Below, piece by piece: positions 14,671 through 23,409 of a stretch of 35,747 bases of DNA (its first letter is position 1; each line of letters opens with the position of its first letter). The translations under genes were made by a program, and so were the position numbers. The stretch comes from an uncultured Bacteroidaceae bacterium (lineage in GTDB: Bacteria > Bacteroidota > Bacteroidia > Bacteroidales > Bacteroidaceae). The DNA is taken from assembly GCA_944321635.1 (NCBI GenBank), contig CALULY010000022.1, forward strand, positions 1 through 35,747, given 5' to 3'. The notes beneath the pieces were generated by a model. It searched no databases. It worked only from the letters and a program-made list of their open reading frames with translations, and was not told where the DNA came from.

Positions 14671-16452
14671 TCAGTCGAGCTTGAGGACGGCAAGGAATGC
14701 CTTTTGCGGCACCTCGACGTTGCCTATCTGCTTCATGCGCTTCTTCCCTTTCTTCTGTTTTTCGAGGAGCTTGCGCTTGCGGCTTATGTCTCCGCCGTAG
14801 CATTTGGCAGTGACATCCTTGCGGACCGCCTTGATGGTCTCGCGGGCTATTATCTTTGAGCCGATGGCGGCCTGTACCGCGATGTCGAACTGCTGGCGGG
14901 GGATGAGTTCCTTGAGTTTCTCGCACATTCCCCGACCGAGGTTGTAGGCGTTGTCAACGTGCGTCAACGTCGAGAGGGCGTCCACGGGCTCGCCGTTGAG
15001 GAGTATGTCGAGCTTGACCAGCTTGGACGGGCGGAAACCGTTCTGATGGTAGTCGAACGATGCATAACCCTTGGAGATGCTTTTGAGCTTGTCGTAGAAG
15101 TCGATGACAATCTCGCCGAGCGGCATGTTGTAGTGCAGCTCGACACGGTTGCCGGATATGTATTCTTGCTTGACGAGTTCGCCGCGCTTGCCGAGGCAGA
15201 GGGTCATTATCGGCCCGATGTAGTTGGTGGTGGTGATTATCGATGCGGCGATGTAGGGCTCCTCGATGTGGTCGATGAGCGTCGGGTCTGGCATCCCGCT
15301 TGGGTTGTGGACTTCGGTGACTTCACCCTTTTTGTCATAGATGAGGTAGGAGACGTTGGGGACGGTCGTTATCACATCCATGTCAAACTCACGGTCAAGA
15401 CGCTCCTGCACTATCTCCATGTGCAACAGCCCGAGGAAACCGCAACGGAAGCCGAAGCCCAACGCCACAGAAGATTCGGGGGTGAAGGTGAGGGATGCAT
15501 CATTGAGCTGGAGCTTCTCAAGCGAAGAGCGCAGGTCTTCGAAATCCTCAGGGTTGATGGGGTAAACTCCGGCAAAGACCATCGGCTTGACTTCCTCGAA
15601 TCCAGCTATCGCCTTGTCGCAGGGTCTGGCCACGTGGGTGATGGTGTCGCCCACCTTGACCTCGCGGGAGGTCTTTATGCCCGAGATGATATATCCGACG
15701 TCGCCTGTCCGCAGTTCCTTGCGCGGCACTAGGTCCATCTTGAGGATGCCTATCTCGTCGGCATCGTATTCCTTGCCGGTGTTGAAGAACTTGACATGGT
15801 CGCCGGTGCGGATGACACCGTTCTCTATCTTGAAATATGCTATTATGCCCCTGAATGGATTGAACACCGAGTCGAATATCAATGCCTGCAACGGTGCGTC
15901 CTCATCCCCAGTCGGTGCCGGAACTCTCTCGACGACGGCATTGAGGATGTCTTCCACCCCGAGGCCCGTCTTGCCTGATGCACGGATGATTTCCTCGCGT
16001 TTGCAACCGAGCAACTCGATGATTTCATCTTCAGTCTCATCGGGATTGGCACTCGGCATATCACATTTGTTGATGACCGGGATTATTTCAAGGTCATGCT
16101 CGATTGCCATGTACAGGTTGGAGATGGTCTGCGCCTGCACCCCTTGCGAGGCATCGACGACGAGCAAAGCACCCTCGCAAGCCGCGATGGAACGTGAGAC
16201 TTCATAGGAGAAATCAACGTGTCCCGGCGTGTCGATGAGATTGAGGACATATTTCTCGCCTCCATGGACGTACTCCATCTGGATGGCGTGGCTCTTGATC
16301 GTGATGCCGCGCTCCTTTTCAAGATCCATGTCGTCGAGCATCTGCCCCTCTGTGATCTTTATCGTATTGGTGAACTCCAGCAAACGGTCGGCCAATGTCG
16401 ATTTGCCATGGTCGATGTGCGCAATGATGCAGAAATTGCGGATATGCTTCAT
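14671..16452 (-). CDS. lepA: Elongation factor 4 (ribosomal back-translocase GTPase)
   Basis: A 593-residue translational GTPase that acts on stalled or mistranslocated ribosomes in the cytoplasm. The G domain carries [13 protein letters not shown] (P-loop), [14 protein letters not shown] (switch I), DTPGHVDF and [10 protein letters not shown]. The mid-section has the EF4-specific [18 protein letters not shown], and the C-terminal domain has [18 protein letters not shown] and ends [13 protein letters not shown], typical of LepA. The length is normal. It is transcribed alone from a good Bacteroidota promoter about 85 nt upstream of the ATG. Confidence 0.97.
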   Translation of the reverse strand: MKHIRNFCIIAHIDHGKSTLADRLLEFTNTIKITEGQMLDDMDLEKERGITIKSHAIQMEYVHGGEKYVLNLIDTPGHVDFSYEVSRSIAACEGALLVVDASQGVQAQTISNLYMAIEHDLEIIPVINKCDMPSANPDETEDEIIELLGCKREEIIRASGKTGLGVEDILNAVVERVPAPTGDEDAPLQALIFDSVFNPFRGIIAYFKIENGVIRTGDHVKFFNTGKEYDADEIGILKMDLVPRKELRTGDVGYIISGIKTSREVKVGDTITHVARPCDKAIAGFEEVKPMVFAGVYPINPEDFEDLRSSLEKLQLNDASLTFTPESSVALGFGFRCGFLGLLHMEIVQERLDREFDMDVITTVPNVSYLIYDKKGEVTEVHNPSGMPDPTLIDHIEEPYIAASIITTTNYIGPIMTLCLGKRGELVKQEYISGNRVELHYNMPLGEIVIDFYDKLKSISKGYASFDYHQNGFRPSKLVKLDILLNGEPVDALSTLTHVDNAYNLGRGMCEKLKELIPRQQFDIAVQAAIGSKIIARETIKAVRKDVTAKCYGGDISRKRKLLEKQKKGKKRMKQIGNVEVPQKAFLAVLKLD

Positions 16453-16543
16453 AAGGAAATCTATGGTTGGTAATCAAACCCAAGCAGCCGGACAAGCAAT
16501 GCGACATACGCAATGATGCGATCTTTCCTGCCCTTGGGCGGCG

Positions 16544-16574
16544 CAAAGATAAGCAAAGCCGAGTGCAGAGACAA
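16544..16574 (-). promoter_or_regulatory. lepA promoter
   Basis: On the minus strand, TATCTTTG (16551-16544) matches TAnnTTTG. A TTG in the -33 position (16574-16572) is separated from it by 20 bp. Transcription would start near 16537. Confidence 0.6.
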
Positions 16575-16708
16575 GCGGAAACCCCGTTTACGGCTTGACT
16601 ATGCCAAGGCGAGCCAAATTTCAGCAAAGCAAAAGATTGGAATTTTATGCAACCCCTTCCCATGCGGCTTGCCATGCCGCCCTTGGCAATAGCTGCCAAA
16701 CACTGCCG

Positions 16709-17626
16709 TCACCTGTTGGCATAGGCCTTGGGAGAGCAGCCTACGACCCGCTTGAAGTAGACCCCGAAGAACGAGGCATTAGGGAAATTGAGCAGGTCAG
16801 AGACTTGCTGGACGCTGTAATTGCGGCTGCGCAACAAGACTTTCGCCTCAAGGATGACAAAGTTCCTTATCCATTCGCCTGCCTTGCGCCCACTGACGGT
16901 ACTGATGACGTTGGAAAGATACTTCTGCGTGACGCACAACCTGTCGGCATAGTATGCGACATCGCGATGCTTCTGGTAATTGGCCTGCACCTCGGCGATG
17001 AAGCGGTCAAAGAGTTGGTTCTGACGGCTGGCGGGCTCGACCTTTGAGTTCTCAAGAGCGTGTTTCATTGCAGACGAACTGATGAGCAACATGGACTCAA
17101 ACAGTTTCTTCACGATCTTTTGATTGGCCTCGTCATCGAGTTTTGAGGCGCAATCACGCATCACCTTATATATGGATATCAATGAGGCAAAGGTGTCAGC
17201 GGTGAAATCCAGTATGACATTGCCAATCAGGTATTGCGCAATGATTGTCCTCTCGTTGACCCCGATGTCAAAGAACTGGTAATCGCGGGTGACAGCCACC
17301 AACACCAACGTGCAGTCATCAGAGATCTCGAGCAATTCGCCAATGTGACCGGGGACGTTCAACAGCATGGAGTTCTCACGCAGCACATACTCTTTCATGT
17401 TGATCACCACCCTCATCGTCCCGCTCAAGCACAACAGCAACTGGATGTAATTGACCTTGAACGGCAAAGAGGTGTTCATAAACCTGTCAAACTGCTCGTC
17501 TGACATAATAGCCTTCTGACCTATAGTGTCGCCAAGATAGAACATTCCTCCACAATCAATGACACTGCCGTCCGACATGAAGTCAGCAACATTGAGCAAC
17601 TTGAATTGTTTGTCACCATCACGCAT
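16709..17626 (-). CDS. AraC-family transcriptional regulator
   Basis: A 305-residue DNA-binding regulator. The N-terminal 170 or so residues look like a cupin-type sensing domain (NMKEYVLRENSMLLNVPGHIGELLEISDDC). The C-terminal 100 residues form the double helix-turn-helix of AraC proteins (DVAYYADRLCVTQKYLSNVISTVSGRKAGEWI, then SVQQVSDLLNFPNASFFGVYFKRVVGCSPKAY). It is divergent from the RND efflux operon, with about 180 bp between the two start codons, so local control of that pump is a reasonable inference. The effector is unknown. A perfect promoter lies immediately upstream. Confidence 0.9.
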   Translation of the reverse strand: MRDGDKQFKLLNVADFMSDGSVIDCGGMFYLGDTIGQKAIMSDEQFDRFMNTSLPFKVNYIQLLLCLSGTMRVVINMKEYVLRENSMLLNVPGHIGELLEISDDCTLVLVAVTRDYQFFDIGVNERTIIAQYLIGNVILDFTADTFASLISIYKVMRDCASKLDDEANQKIVKKLFESMLLISSSAMKHALENSKVEPASRQNQLFDRFIAEVQANYQKHRDVAYYADRLCVTQKYLSNVISTVSGRKAGEWIRNFVILEAKVLLRSRNYSVQQVSDLLNFPNASFFGVYFKRVVGCSPKAYANR

Positions 17627-17655
17627 AATCTTTCAAGCATTTTTCATTCACCACG

Positions 17656-17685
17656 CAAAAGTACATATTAGACATTAAAACACAA
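17656..17685 (-). promoter_or_regulatory. Promoter of the AraC-type regulator
   Basis: On the minus strand, TACTTTTG (17663-17656) matches the -7 consensus exactly. A TTG (17685-17683) sits 19 bp upstream in the -33 position. Transcription would start about 23 nt before the ATG at 17626. Confidence 0.65.
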
Positions 17686-17807
17686 CAAACAGCACAAATA
17701 TTACAGAAACACAAAACTTATAGAACAATTTTAACGACTTATCGGAAATCACCATTAAGACATGAGAGATGAAATTTGCACCCGGAACAACAACAAAACA
17801 AACCGAC

Positions 17808-18863
17808 ATGAAAAAAGGATTTATAGCCATCTCAAGCATCTGCCTGCTCTGCTCATGCGGCAATCAAGGCAATGACGAGCAGCATCTGAGATTCGTGGAA
17901 ACAGCACGCCCCGTAGAGGTGGCGGACAGCGTAAAGCAAACGTTCTCGGGAATAATCGAAGAAGCCCATCAGACAAACCTCGCATTCAAGATAGCAGGAC
18001 AAATCAAAAGCATCACGGTCAGCGAAGGACAAAGGGTCAGCAAAGGGCAACTGATGGCCGCGCTCGACGATGCGGATTACAAACTTGAAAAGGAAGCGGT
18101 AGAAATCCAATACAACCAACTCAAGGACGAAGTGGAAAGGACAAAACGCCTATATGAACAAAAGAGCGTCTCAAAAAACGATTACGAGAAAGCGACTGCC
18201 GGGCTTCAACAACTTGCCATCCAATTGCAGGGCTACAACAACAAGCTCGATTACACCAAGCTCTATGCACCATACGACTGCTTTGTGCAAAAAGTGAATT
18301 TCGACCCCGCAGAAATGGTCAATGCCGGCACGACTGTATTTGAACTGATAGATGCTTCAAGATTCGAAGTGGTGATAGACATCCCCACAAGCACGAAAAT
18401 GCAAGATTTGCAATCCACTCGATTCTACTGTAAATCACCGTACGGGAACGAAGAAGTGCCTATAACGCTGAAAAGCATTGTCCCCAAGGCTGACGGCAAC
18501 CAACTCTACCGTGCACACTTCACCATGCCGGCTCCCAAAGCCGGGACATTCACGGCAGGAATGAACGTTGAAGTGGTGTTCAAAAGCATGAAAAACGACG
18601 TAAACAGACAAAGCACGATTCCCGAAAGCGCGGTTATCAACGATGGCACTGACACCTACGTGTGGATTGTCAATGCTGACAGCACCCTCTCCAAACGCGA
18701 CGTGGACATTGAGAGGATAAATTCCGACGGGACAGCATTCCTCAACAGCGGATTGGACGGCAGTGAGACCGTCGTAAAGAGCGGCGCAAGCACCTTGCAA
18801 GAAGGAGAAAAAGTGAAAATCATGCCAGAACCATCTGAAAGCAACGTAGGGGGACTGTTATGA
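17808..18863 (+). CDS. RND efflux pump periplasmic adaptor subunit (membrane-fusion lipoprotein)
   Basis: A 351-residue adaptor linking an inner-membrane RND pump to an outer-membrane channel. A lipoprotein signal peptide (MKKGFIAISSICLLCSC, Cys at residue 17) fixes the start at 17808. The in-frame ATG at 17769 would add 13 hydrophilic residues, and its codons overlap a possible -7 box (GAAATTTG, 17771-17778). Typical parts follow: FSGIIEEAHQTNLAFKIAGQIKSI (barrel and lipoyl region), VSEGQRVSKGQLMAALDDADY, an alpha-hairpin with RTKRLYEQKSVSKNDYEKA, a second lipoyl half (KLYAPYDCFVQKVNFDPAEMV), and beta-barrel and membrane-proximal domains. Its stop overlaps the next start as ATGA. Confidence 0.92.
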   Translation: MKKGFIAISSICLLCSCGNQGNDEQHLRFVETARPVEVADSVKQTFSGIIEEAHQTNLAFKIAGQIKSITVSEGQRVSKGQLMAALDDADYKLEKEAVEIQYNQLKDEVERTKRLYEQKSVSKNDYEKATAGLQQLAIQLQGYNNKLDYTKLYAPYDCFVQKVNFDPAEMVNAGTTVFELIDASRFEVVIDIPTSTKMQDLQSTRFYCKSPYGNEEVPITLKSIVPKADGNQLYRAHFTMPAPKAGTFTAGMNVEVVFKSMKNDVNRQSTIPESAVINDGTDTYVWIVNADSTLSKRDVDIERINSDGTAFLNSGLDGSETVVKSGASTLQEGEKVKIMPEPSESNVGGLL

Positions 18864-21800
18864 AAAAGGTAACAGAGTTTTTCGTCAAAAACCCCACCAT
18901 CTTCTGGTCTCTGATGGTGGGCATACTGATTGCCGGCGTGCTTGCTTTCATCCAGATGCCTAAACTTGAAGACCCGGCCGTGTCGGCAAAACAGGCAATG
19001 GTCGTGGTAGTCTATCCTGGAGCAAGTGCCCATGAGGTAGAACTGAACGTGGCACAGACTGTCGAAAACGAACTGAAAGCCTTGCCCAATGTAAACAAAA
19101 TCAAGACCGAGTGCCAGAACGGGCAGGCCATCTTCACAGTCGAATTCAAGATGACGGTCCTCAACAAAGACTTGGAACAGCACTTCGACCTCGTAAGACG
19201 CAAAGTCAACGACATGAGCATGAAGCTGCCGCAAGGCTGCTATGCCCCAATCGTCATCGACGACATGATGGATGTCTATGGCATATTCTACGCCGTGACT
19301 GGTGACGGCTATGACTACAATGAACTTGACCGCTACGCCAAATACATCAAGCTGGAATTGTCAGATGTCAAAGGCGTAAAGCGCATCAACATCGCAGGCA
19401 ACCGCAGCGAAGTCATAAACATCACCCTTTCCAAAGAGATGATCTCGCGCAACGGCATAATCCCCACGCAAATCATGGCAAGCCTCCAATCAGTAGGCAA
19501 ACCTGTCAATGCTGGCAGCTACTCCAGCGGGACGGACGACGTGCAAATACGCATTTCCAACCCAGTTGACGATGTTGAGGAAATCAGGAACACCCTCATA
19601 AGCACAATGAACGGCAAACAGATGAGACTGGGCGACATTGCCAAGATAGAGAGGGAGTACGCCACGCCGCAGACCAACGGATTCTTCGTCAACAACAACC
19701 CCGCCATCGCTGTGTGCATAACAATGGAGGGAGACGCTATTGTCCCTGACGTGGGCAAGGCCATCGATCAGAGGCTCGCAGAGACGATGACCAACATTCC
19801 GGCCGGCATCAACGTCGAAAAGATATTCTTCCAACCCGACAAGGTGGATGAAGCCATCTCATCATTCATGGTCAACCTCGTGGAGTCAGTCGCCATAGTC
19901 ATCCTTGTGCTGATCTTCACAATGGGATTCCGCAGCGGGGTCATAATAGGCTTCGGGCTGGTGCTGACAGTTGCGGTCTCGTTCCCTATACTGTTAATGA
20001 TGGGGACAACATTGCAGCGCATCTCGCTCGGAGCATTCATCGTCGCCATGGGAATGCTGGTTGACAACGCAATCGTCATCATGGACGGCATCCTGGTGGA
20101 TAAAAAGAGAGGGCTCGCCCCAAAGACCTACCTCTACCGCATAGGGCAAAACACCGCCTTGCCCCTGCTTGGTGCGACTGTGATAGCAGCGTCAACGTTC
20201 CTGAGCGTCTATTTGTCTCCTGATTCGGCTGGAGAATATGCCAAGGACTTGTTCCTCGTGTTGTGCGTCAGCCTCATGGCAAGTTGGTTCCTTGCACTCA
20301 TCCAAGTGCCGGTCTGTGCTAAGTCCTGGTTGCCGGCACGTGAGAAAATGAAAGCCGGCAGCTCGGGCGAAGTCCTAAACTCCCCCGTCCACCGCTTTGT
20401 GCGCAGGGCTATAAGTTTCCTGATAGACCACAAGAAAGCCACAATCGCGACGGCGTTCGTCGTCCTGGCAGTGTCCATCCTCGGGATGACCAAGGTCAAA
20501 AACCTGTTTTTCCCTGACTTCGACTACAAGCAATTCATCGTGGAATGCTATTTCCCAGCCCAGAGCGATCCCGAGTACGTGCGTGACCAACTGTTTGACA
20601 TGACCGATAAGCTCAGGAAAAACCCTGCAATCGAGCGCGTGGCATCGAGCATGGGCAGCGCACCGGCCTACTATTGCCTTGCCAGACCGATGACTTCGGG
20701 CGGTGAATGCTATGGCGAACTGATGGTGGACTGCAAGGACTACAACACTGTGGTGGAACAGATCCCGGCTGTCAGGGAATTGCTGAGGAAGGACTATCCG
20801 GACGCATATATAAGAATAAGGAAATACAACTTCTCCATCAGCACATCCCACACCGTCGAGGCTGAATTCTCCGGTTCTGACCCGGCAGTGCTCAAATCGC
20901 TCAGCCACCAGGCAGAGGAAATCATGCGGCAGTGCGAGTACGTTGACCCCTACTCCGTCCAAAACAACTGGAAGCCCAAGAGCAAGAGCCTCACCGTCGA
21001 GTTCCTGCCACAAAACGCATTGAGCGCAGGCATAACCCGCAACGATGTGGCGCAGGCACTGCTGGCTGCCACTGACGGCCAACCGGTCGGGGTGCTGGCC
21101 GACGGCGACAAGACAGTCCCCATCAACCTCCTCGTCCGCAACAGCGACGGGAGCAAGATCGATGACCTCGACAACATACCAGTCTGGAGCATGATGAATG
21201 TCAGGATGACCGACAACGACGTGCAATCGATCATGACCGGCAGCATGGGCATGGAGGAACTGCAAGACAAGATGTACCGCAGCGTGCCGCTCAGCAGCGT
21301 GGCCAAGGACATAAAGGTCGATTGGGAGGAGGAGACCGTGCGCCGCCTCAACGGCCGCCGTGTCATCGAGGCTGAGTGCGACCCCAACCCCTACAACCCT
21401 GACGCCACACCGGCAAAGGTCATGTCGGAGATACAGGACAAGATCGAGTCCATCCCTCTCCCCGATGGCTACAAACTGCGCTGGGCTGGCGAGGGCGAGT
21501 TGCAGGGAGATGCGGTGAGCAACATCCTCAAATACGTGCCCATCACGATATTCATAATCCTTGTCTCGCTCCTGCTGCTGTTCAACAGCTGGAAGAAGGT
21601 GCTGCTGATACTCATCTGCTTCCCATTCGTCTTCTGCGGCATAACACCGGCATTGCTTGGCACGGGGCAACCATTCACCTTCATGGCCATCATCGGGCTG
21701 ATCGGCTTGATAGGCATGATGTGCAAGAACGCCATCGTACTCGTCGATGAGATCAACCGCCGCCGCAAGGAGGAGCATGAGACGGACTATGACGCCGTCG

Positions 21801-22030
21801 TCAATGCCACCGTGTCGCGTGTCCGCCCAGTCATCATGGCATCACTCACGACCATCGTCGGGATGATCCCGCTCGTCACCGACCCGATGTACGGCTCGAT
21901 GGCCATCACCATCATGGGCGGCCTGACCGTGGGCACGATAATCACGCTGATACTGCTGCCAATCCTCTACACGGCACTGTTCCACATCAAAAAGCAAAAA
22001 CTCACAACCACAAAACAATTAGCAAGATGA
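18860..22030 (+). CDS. RND-family efflux transporter permease
   Basis: A 1056-residue inner-membrane proton-driven exporter of the AcrB/HAE1 superfamily, of full length, with twelve expected membrane helices and two large periplasmic loops. Landmarks are the N-terminal NPTIFWSLMVGILIAGVLAF, porter-domain text VVYPGASAHEVELNVAQTVE, the TM4 segment MGMLVDNAIVIMDG (Asp402, Asn403), and the TM10 segment IGMMCKNAIVLVDEINRR (Lys956). In AcrB the matching TM4 positions are both Asp, whereas here the second is Asn. The start (18860) overlaps the adaptor stop as ATGA, and its own stop overlaps the channel gene in the same way, so translation is coupled. Substrates cannot be predicted. Confidence 0.95.
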   Translation: MKKVTEFFVKNPTIFWSLMVGILIAGVLAFIQMPKLEDPAVSAKQAMVVVVYPGASAHEVELNVAQTVENELKALPNVNKIKTECQNGQAIFTVEFKMTVLNKDLEQHFDLVRRKVNDMSMKLPQGCYAPIVIDDMMDVYGIFYAVTGDGYDYNELDRYAKYIKLELSDVKGVKRINIAGNRSEVINITLSKEMISRNGIIPTQIMASLQSVGKPVNAGSYSSGTDDVQIRISNPVDDVEEIRNTLISTMNGKQMRLGDIAKIEREYATPQTNGFFVNNNPAIAVCITMEGDAIVPDVGKAIDQRLAETMTNIPAGINVEKIFFQPDKVDEAISSFMVNLVESVAIVILVLIFTMGFRSGVIIGFGLVLTVAVSFPILLMMGTTLQRISLGAFIVAMGMLVDNAIVIMDGILVDKKRGLAPKTYLYRIGQNTALPLLGATVIAASTFLSVYLSPDSAGEYAKDLFLVLCVSLMASWFLALIQVPVCAKSWLPAREKMKAGSSGEVLNSPVHRFVRRAISFLIDHKKATIATAFVVLAVSILGMTKVKNLFFPDFDYKQFIVECYFPAQSDPEYVRDQLFDMTDKLRKNPAIERVASSMGSAPAYYCLARPMTSGGECYGELMVDCKDYNTVVEQIPAVRELLRKDYPDAYIRIRKYNFSISTSHTVEAEFSGSDPAVLKSLSHQAEEIMRQCEYVDPYSVQNNWKPKSKSLTVEFLPQNALSAGITRNDVAQALLAATDGQPVGVLADGDKTVPINLLVRNSDGSKIDDLDNIPVWSMMNVRMTDNDVQSIMTGSMGMEELQDKMYRSVPLSSVAKDIKVDWEEETVRRLNGRRVIEAECDPNPYNPDATPAKVMSEIQDKIESIPLPDGYKLRWAGEGELQGDAVSNILKYVPITIFIILVSLLLLFNSWKKVLLILICFPFVFCGITPALLGTGQPFTFMAIIGLIGLIGMMCKNAIVLVDEINRRRKEEHETDYDAVVNATVSRVRPVIMASLTTIVGMIPLVTDPMYGSMAITIMGGLTVGTIITLILLPILYTALFHIKKQKLTTTKQLAR

Positions 22031-23331
22031 GACACACCACACTGGCGACCATAGCCATGCTCTCGGCTTTCGCCTGCGCCTCGGCACAGACCGTCACATT
22101 GTCGCGTGACGAGTTCAGGCAAATAGCCTTGGAGCAAAGCGAAGACATCAAGATACAAACCAACTCCATCAAGCAATCGGAACTCGACAAAGGGATAGCA
22201 TTCACAAGCTACCTCCCCAAGATTGACGCCATGGGCATGGGAGTCTACATGAGCGACATCGAGATGTCCGGCATGGACATGGTAATGCAAGGGACCTACC
22301 TGGCTGGCATCACACTGACACAACCCATCTATGCCGGCGGCAAGATAATCGCAGGCAACCGCATGGCCAAGATCGGGCAAGAGATAGCCGACGAGCAACT
22401 GCGCAAGACACGCGCCGACGTGCTGGCCGATGCTGACAACAGCTACTGGACATACATCGCCGTCAGGCAAAAGGTCAAGATGCTCGGCAGCATCAAGTCG
22501 CTCATCGACACCCTCTACGCCCAGACCGGGGTGGCGGTCGAGGCAGGCATGGCCACCGAGAGCGACCTCCTCACCATCAGCAGCAAGCGCAGCGAAATCG
22601 AGTACCAGATGCAGAAGGCACGCAACGGGGCTGACCTGTGCCGCCTCTCCCTCTGCTACACCGCCGGGCTCGACCCTGAGACCGAGATAATCCCGACCGA
22701 CACGCTCATCACAGTCTCGCCGCGCCCCATGGACGGAGGCGATGCAAGCCTGCGTCCTGAGATTGCCATGATGGAGAAACAGATTGAGATCAACCGCCAG
22801 CAAATCAAGTCCGCGCGAGGCGACATGCTCCCCATGGTCGGACTGACCGCAGGCTACACCTACTTCGGCAACATAAAGATGGAGGGGACGACAATGATGC
22901 CCGACGGGAGCTCCTACAACTATTCGCAAGAGATGAAACAAGGCCTGGGCGTAGCCATGCTCGCCGTACAGATCCCCATCTGCCACTGGGGCGAAGGGCG
23001 CAAAAAGGTCAAGAAAGCCAAACTCGACCTGCTCAACTCGCAACTGGCACTGCAAAAGAACACCTACCTCATCAACATCGAGATACGCCAGGCGACACAA
23101 AACCTTGACGACGGATGCAAGATGGTCGATGCGGCAGCGACAGCCATGAGCGAGGCCGACGAGAACCTGCGCGTCACCCGCAACCGCTACCAGTCATCGA
23201 TGGCGACAGTGAGCGAGATGCTCGACGCGCAATCGCAGTGGCAGCAATCTTTCAGCAACCTCATCGAGGCACAGACGCAGTACAAGATCTACGAGACCTC
23301 CTACCTCAAAGCCACGGGACGGCTGGAATGA
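22027..23331 (+). CDS. TolC-family outer-membrane efflux channel
   Basis: A 434-residue outer-membrane channel completing the tripartite RND pump. A signal peptide (MRHTTLATIAMLSAFACASA, then Q) starts it. Two repeated helical hairpins carry TolC-like text: LPKIDAMGMGVYMSD and TLTQPIYAGGKIIAGNRMAK in the first half, LPMVGLTAGYTYFGN and VAMLAVQIPICHWGEGRKK in the second. The C-terminus has NLIEAQTQYKIYETSYLKATG. The start overlaps the permease stop by 4 bp (ATGA). Confidence 0.93.
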   Translation: MRHTTLATIAMLSAFACASAQTVTLSRDEFRQIALEQSEDIKIQTNSIKQSELDKGIAFTSYLPKIDAMGMGVYMSDIEMSGMDMVMQGTYLAGITLTQPIYAGGKIIAGNRMAKIGQEIADEQLRKTRADVLADADNSYWTYIAVRQKVKMLGSIKSLIDTLYAQTGVAVEAGMATESDLLTISSKRSEIEYQMQKARNGADLCRLSLCYTAGLDPETEIIPTDTLITVSPRPMDGGDASLRPEIAMMEKQIEINRQQIKSARGDMLPMVGLTAGYTYFGNIKMEGTTMMPDGSSYNYSQEMKQGLGVAMLAVQIPICHWGEGRKKVKKAKLDLLNSQLALQKNTYLINIEIRQATQNLDDGCKMVDAAATAMSEADENLRVTRNRYQSSMATVSEMLDAQSQWQQSFSNLIEAQTQYKIYETSYLKATGRLE

Positions 23332-23357
23332 CGCATTATATATAATGGTATAAGCAC

Positions 23358-23384
23358 GAGGGGCACCGCATTGCGATGCCCCTC
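23358..23384. terminator. Hairpin between the convergent efflux operon and LRR gene
   Basis: GAGGGGCACCGCA (23358-23370) pairs with TGCGATGCCCCTC (23372-23384) apart from one mismatch, which is a wobble pair when read on the minus strand. It lies 26 bp after the channel stop and 25 bp beyond the end of the LRR gene. The T-runs are poor (CTACACTTTCC on the plus strand), so the terminator role is likely from position rather than proven by structure. Confidence 0.6.
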
Positions 23385-23409
23385 TACACTTTCCGCACCA
23401 GGTGCGAAG

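Noticed and set aside
20375-21778. A 467-codon open frame opposite the RND permease gene
   Set aside because: It is a shadow of a GC-rich coding strand. Its translation is rich in His, Val and Leu without motifs, while the plus-strand permease is unmistakable.
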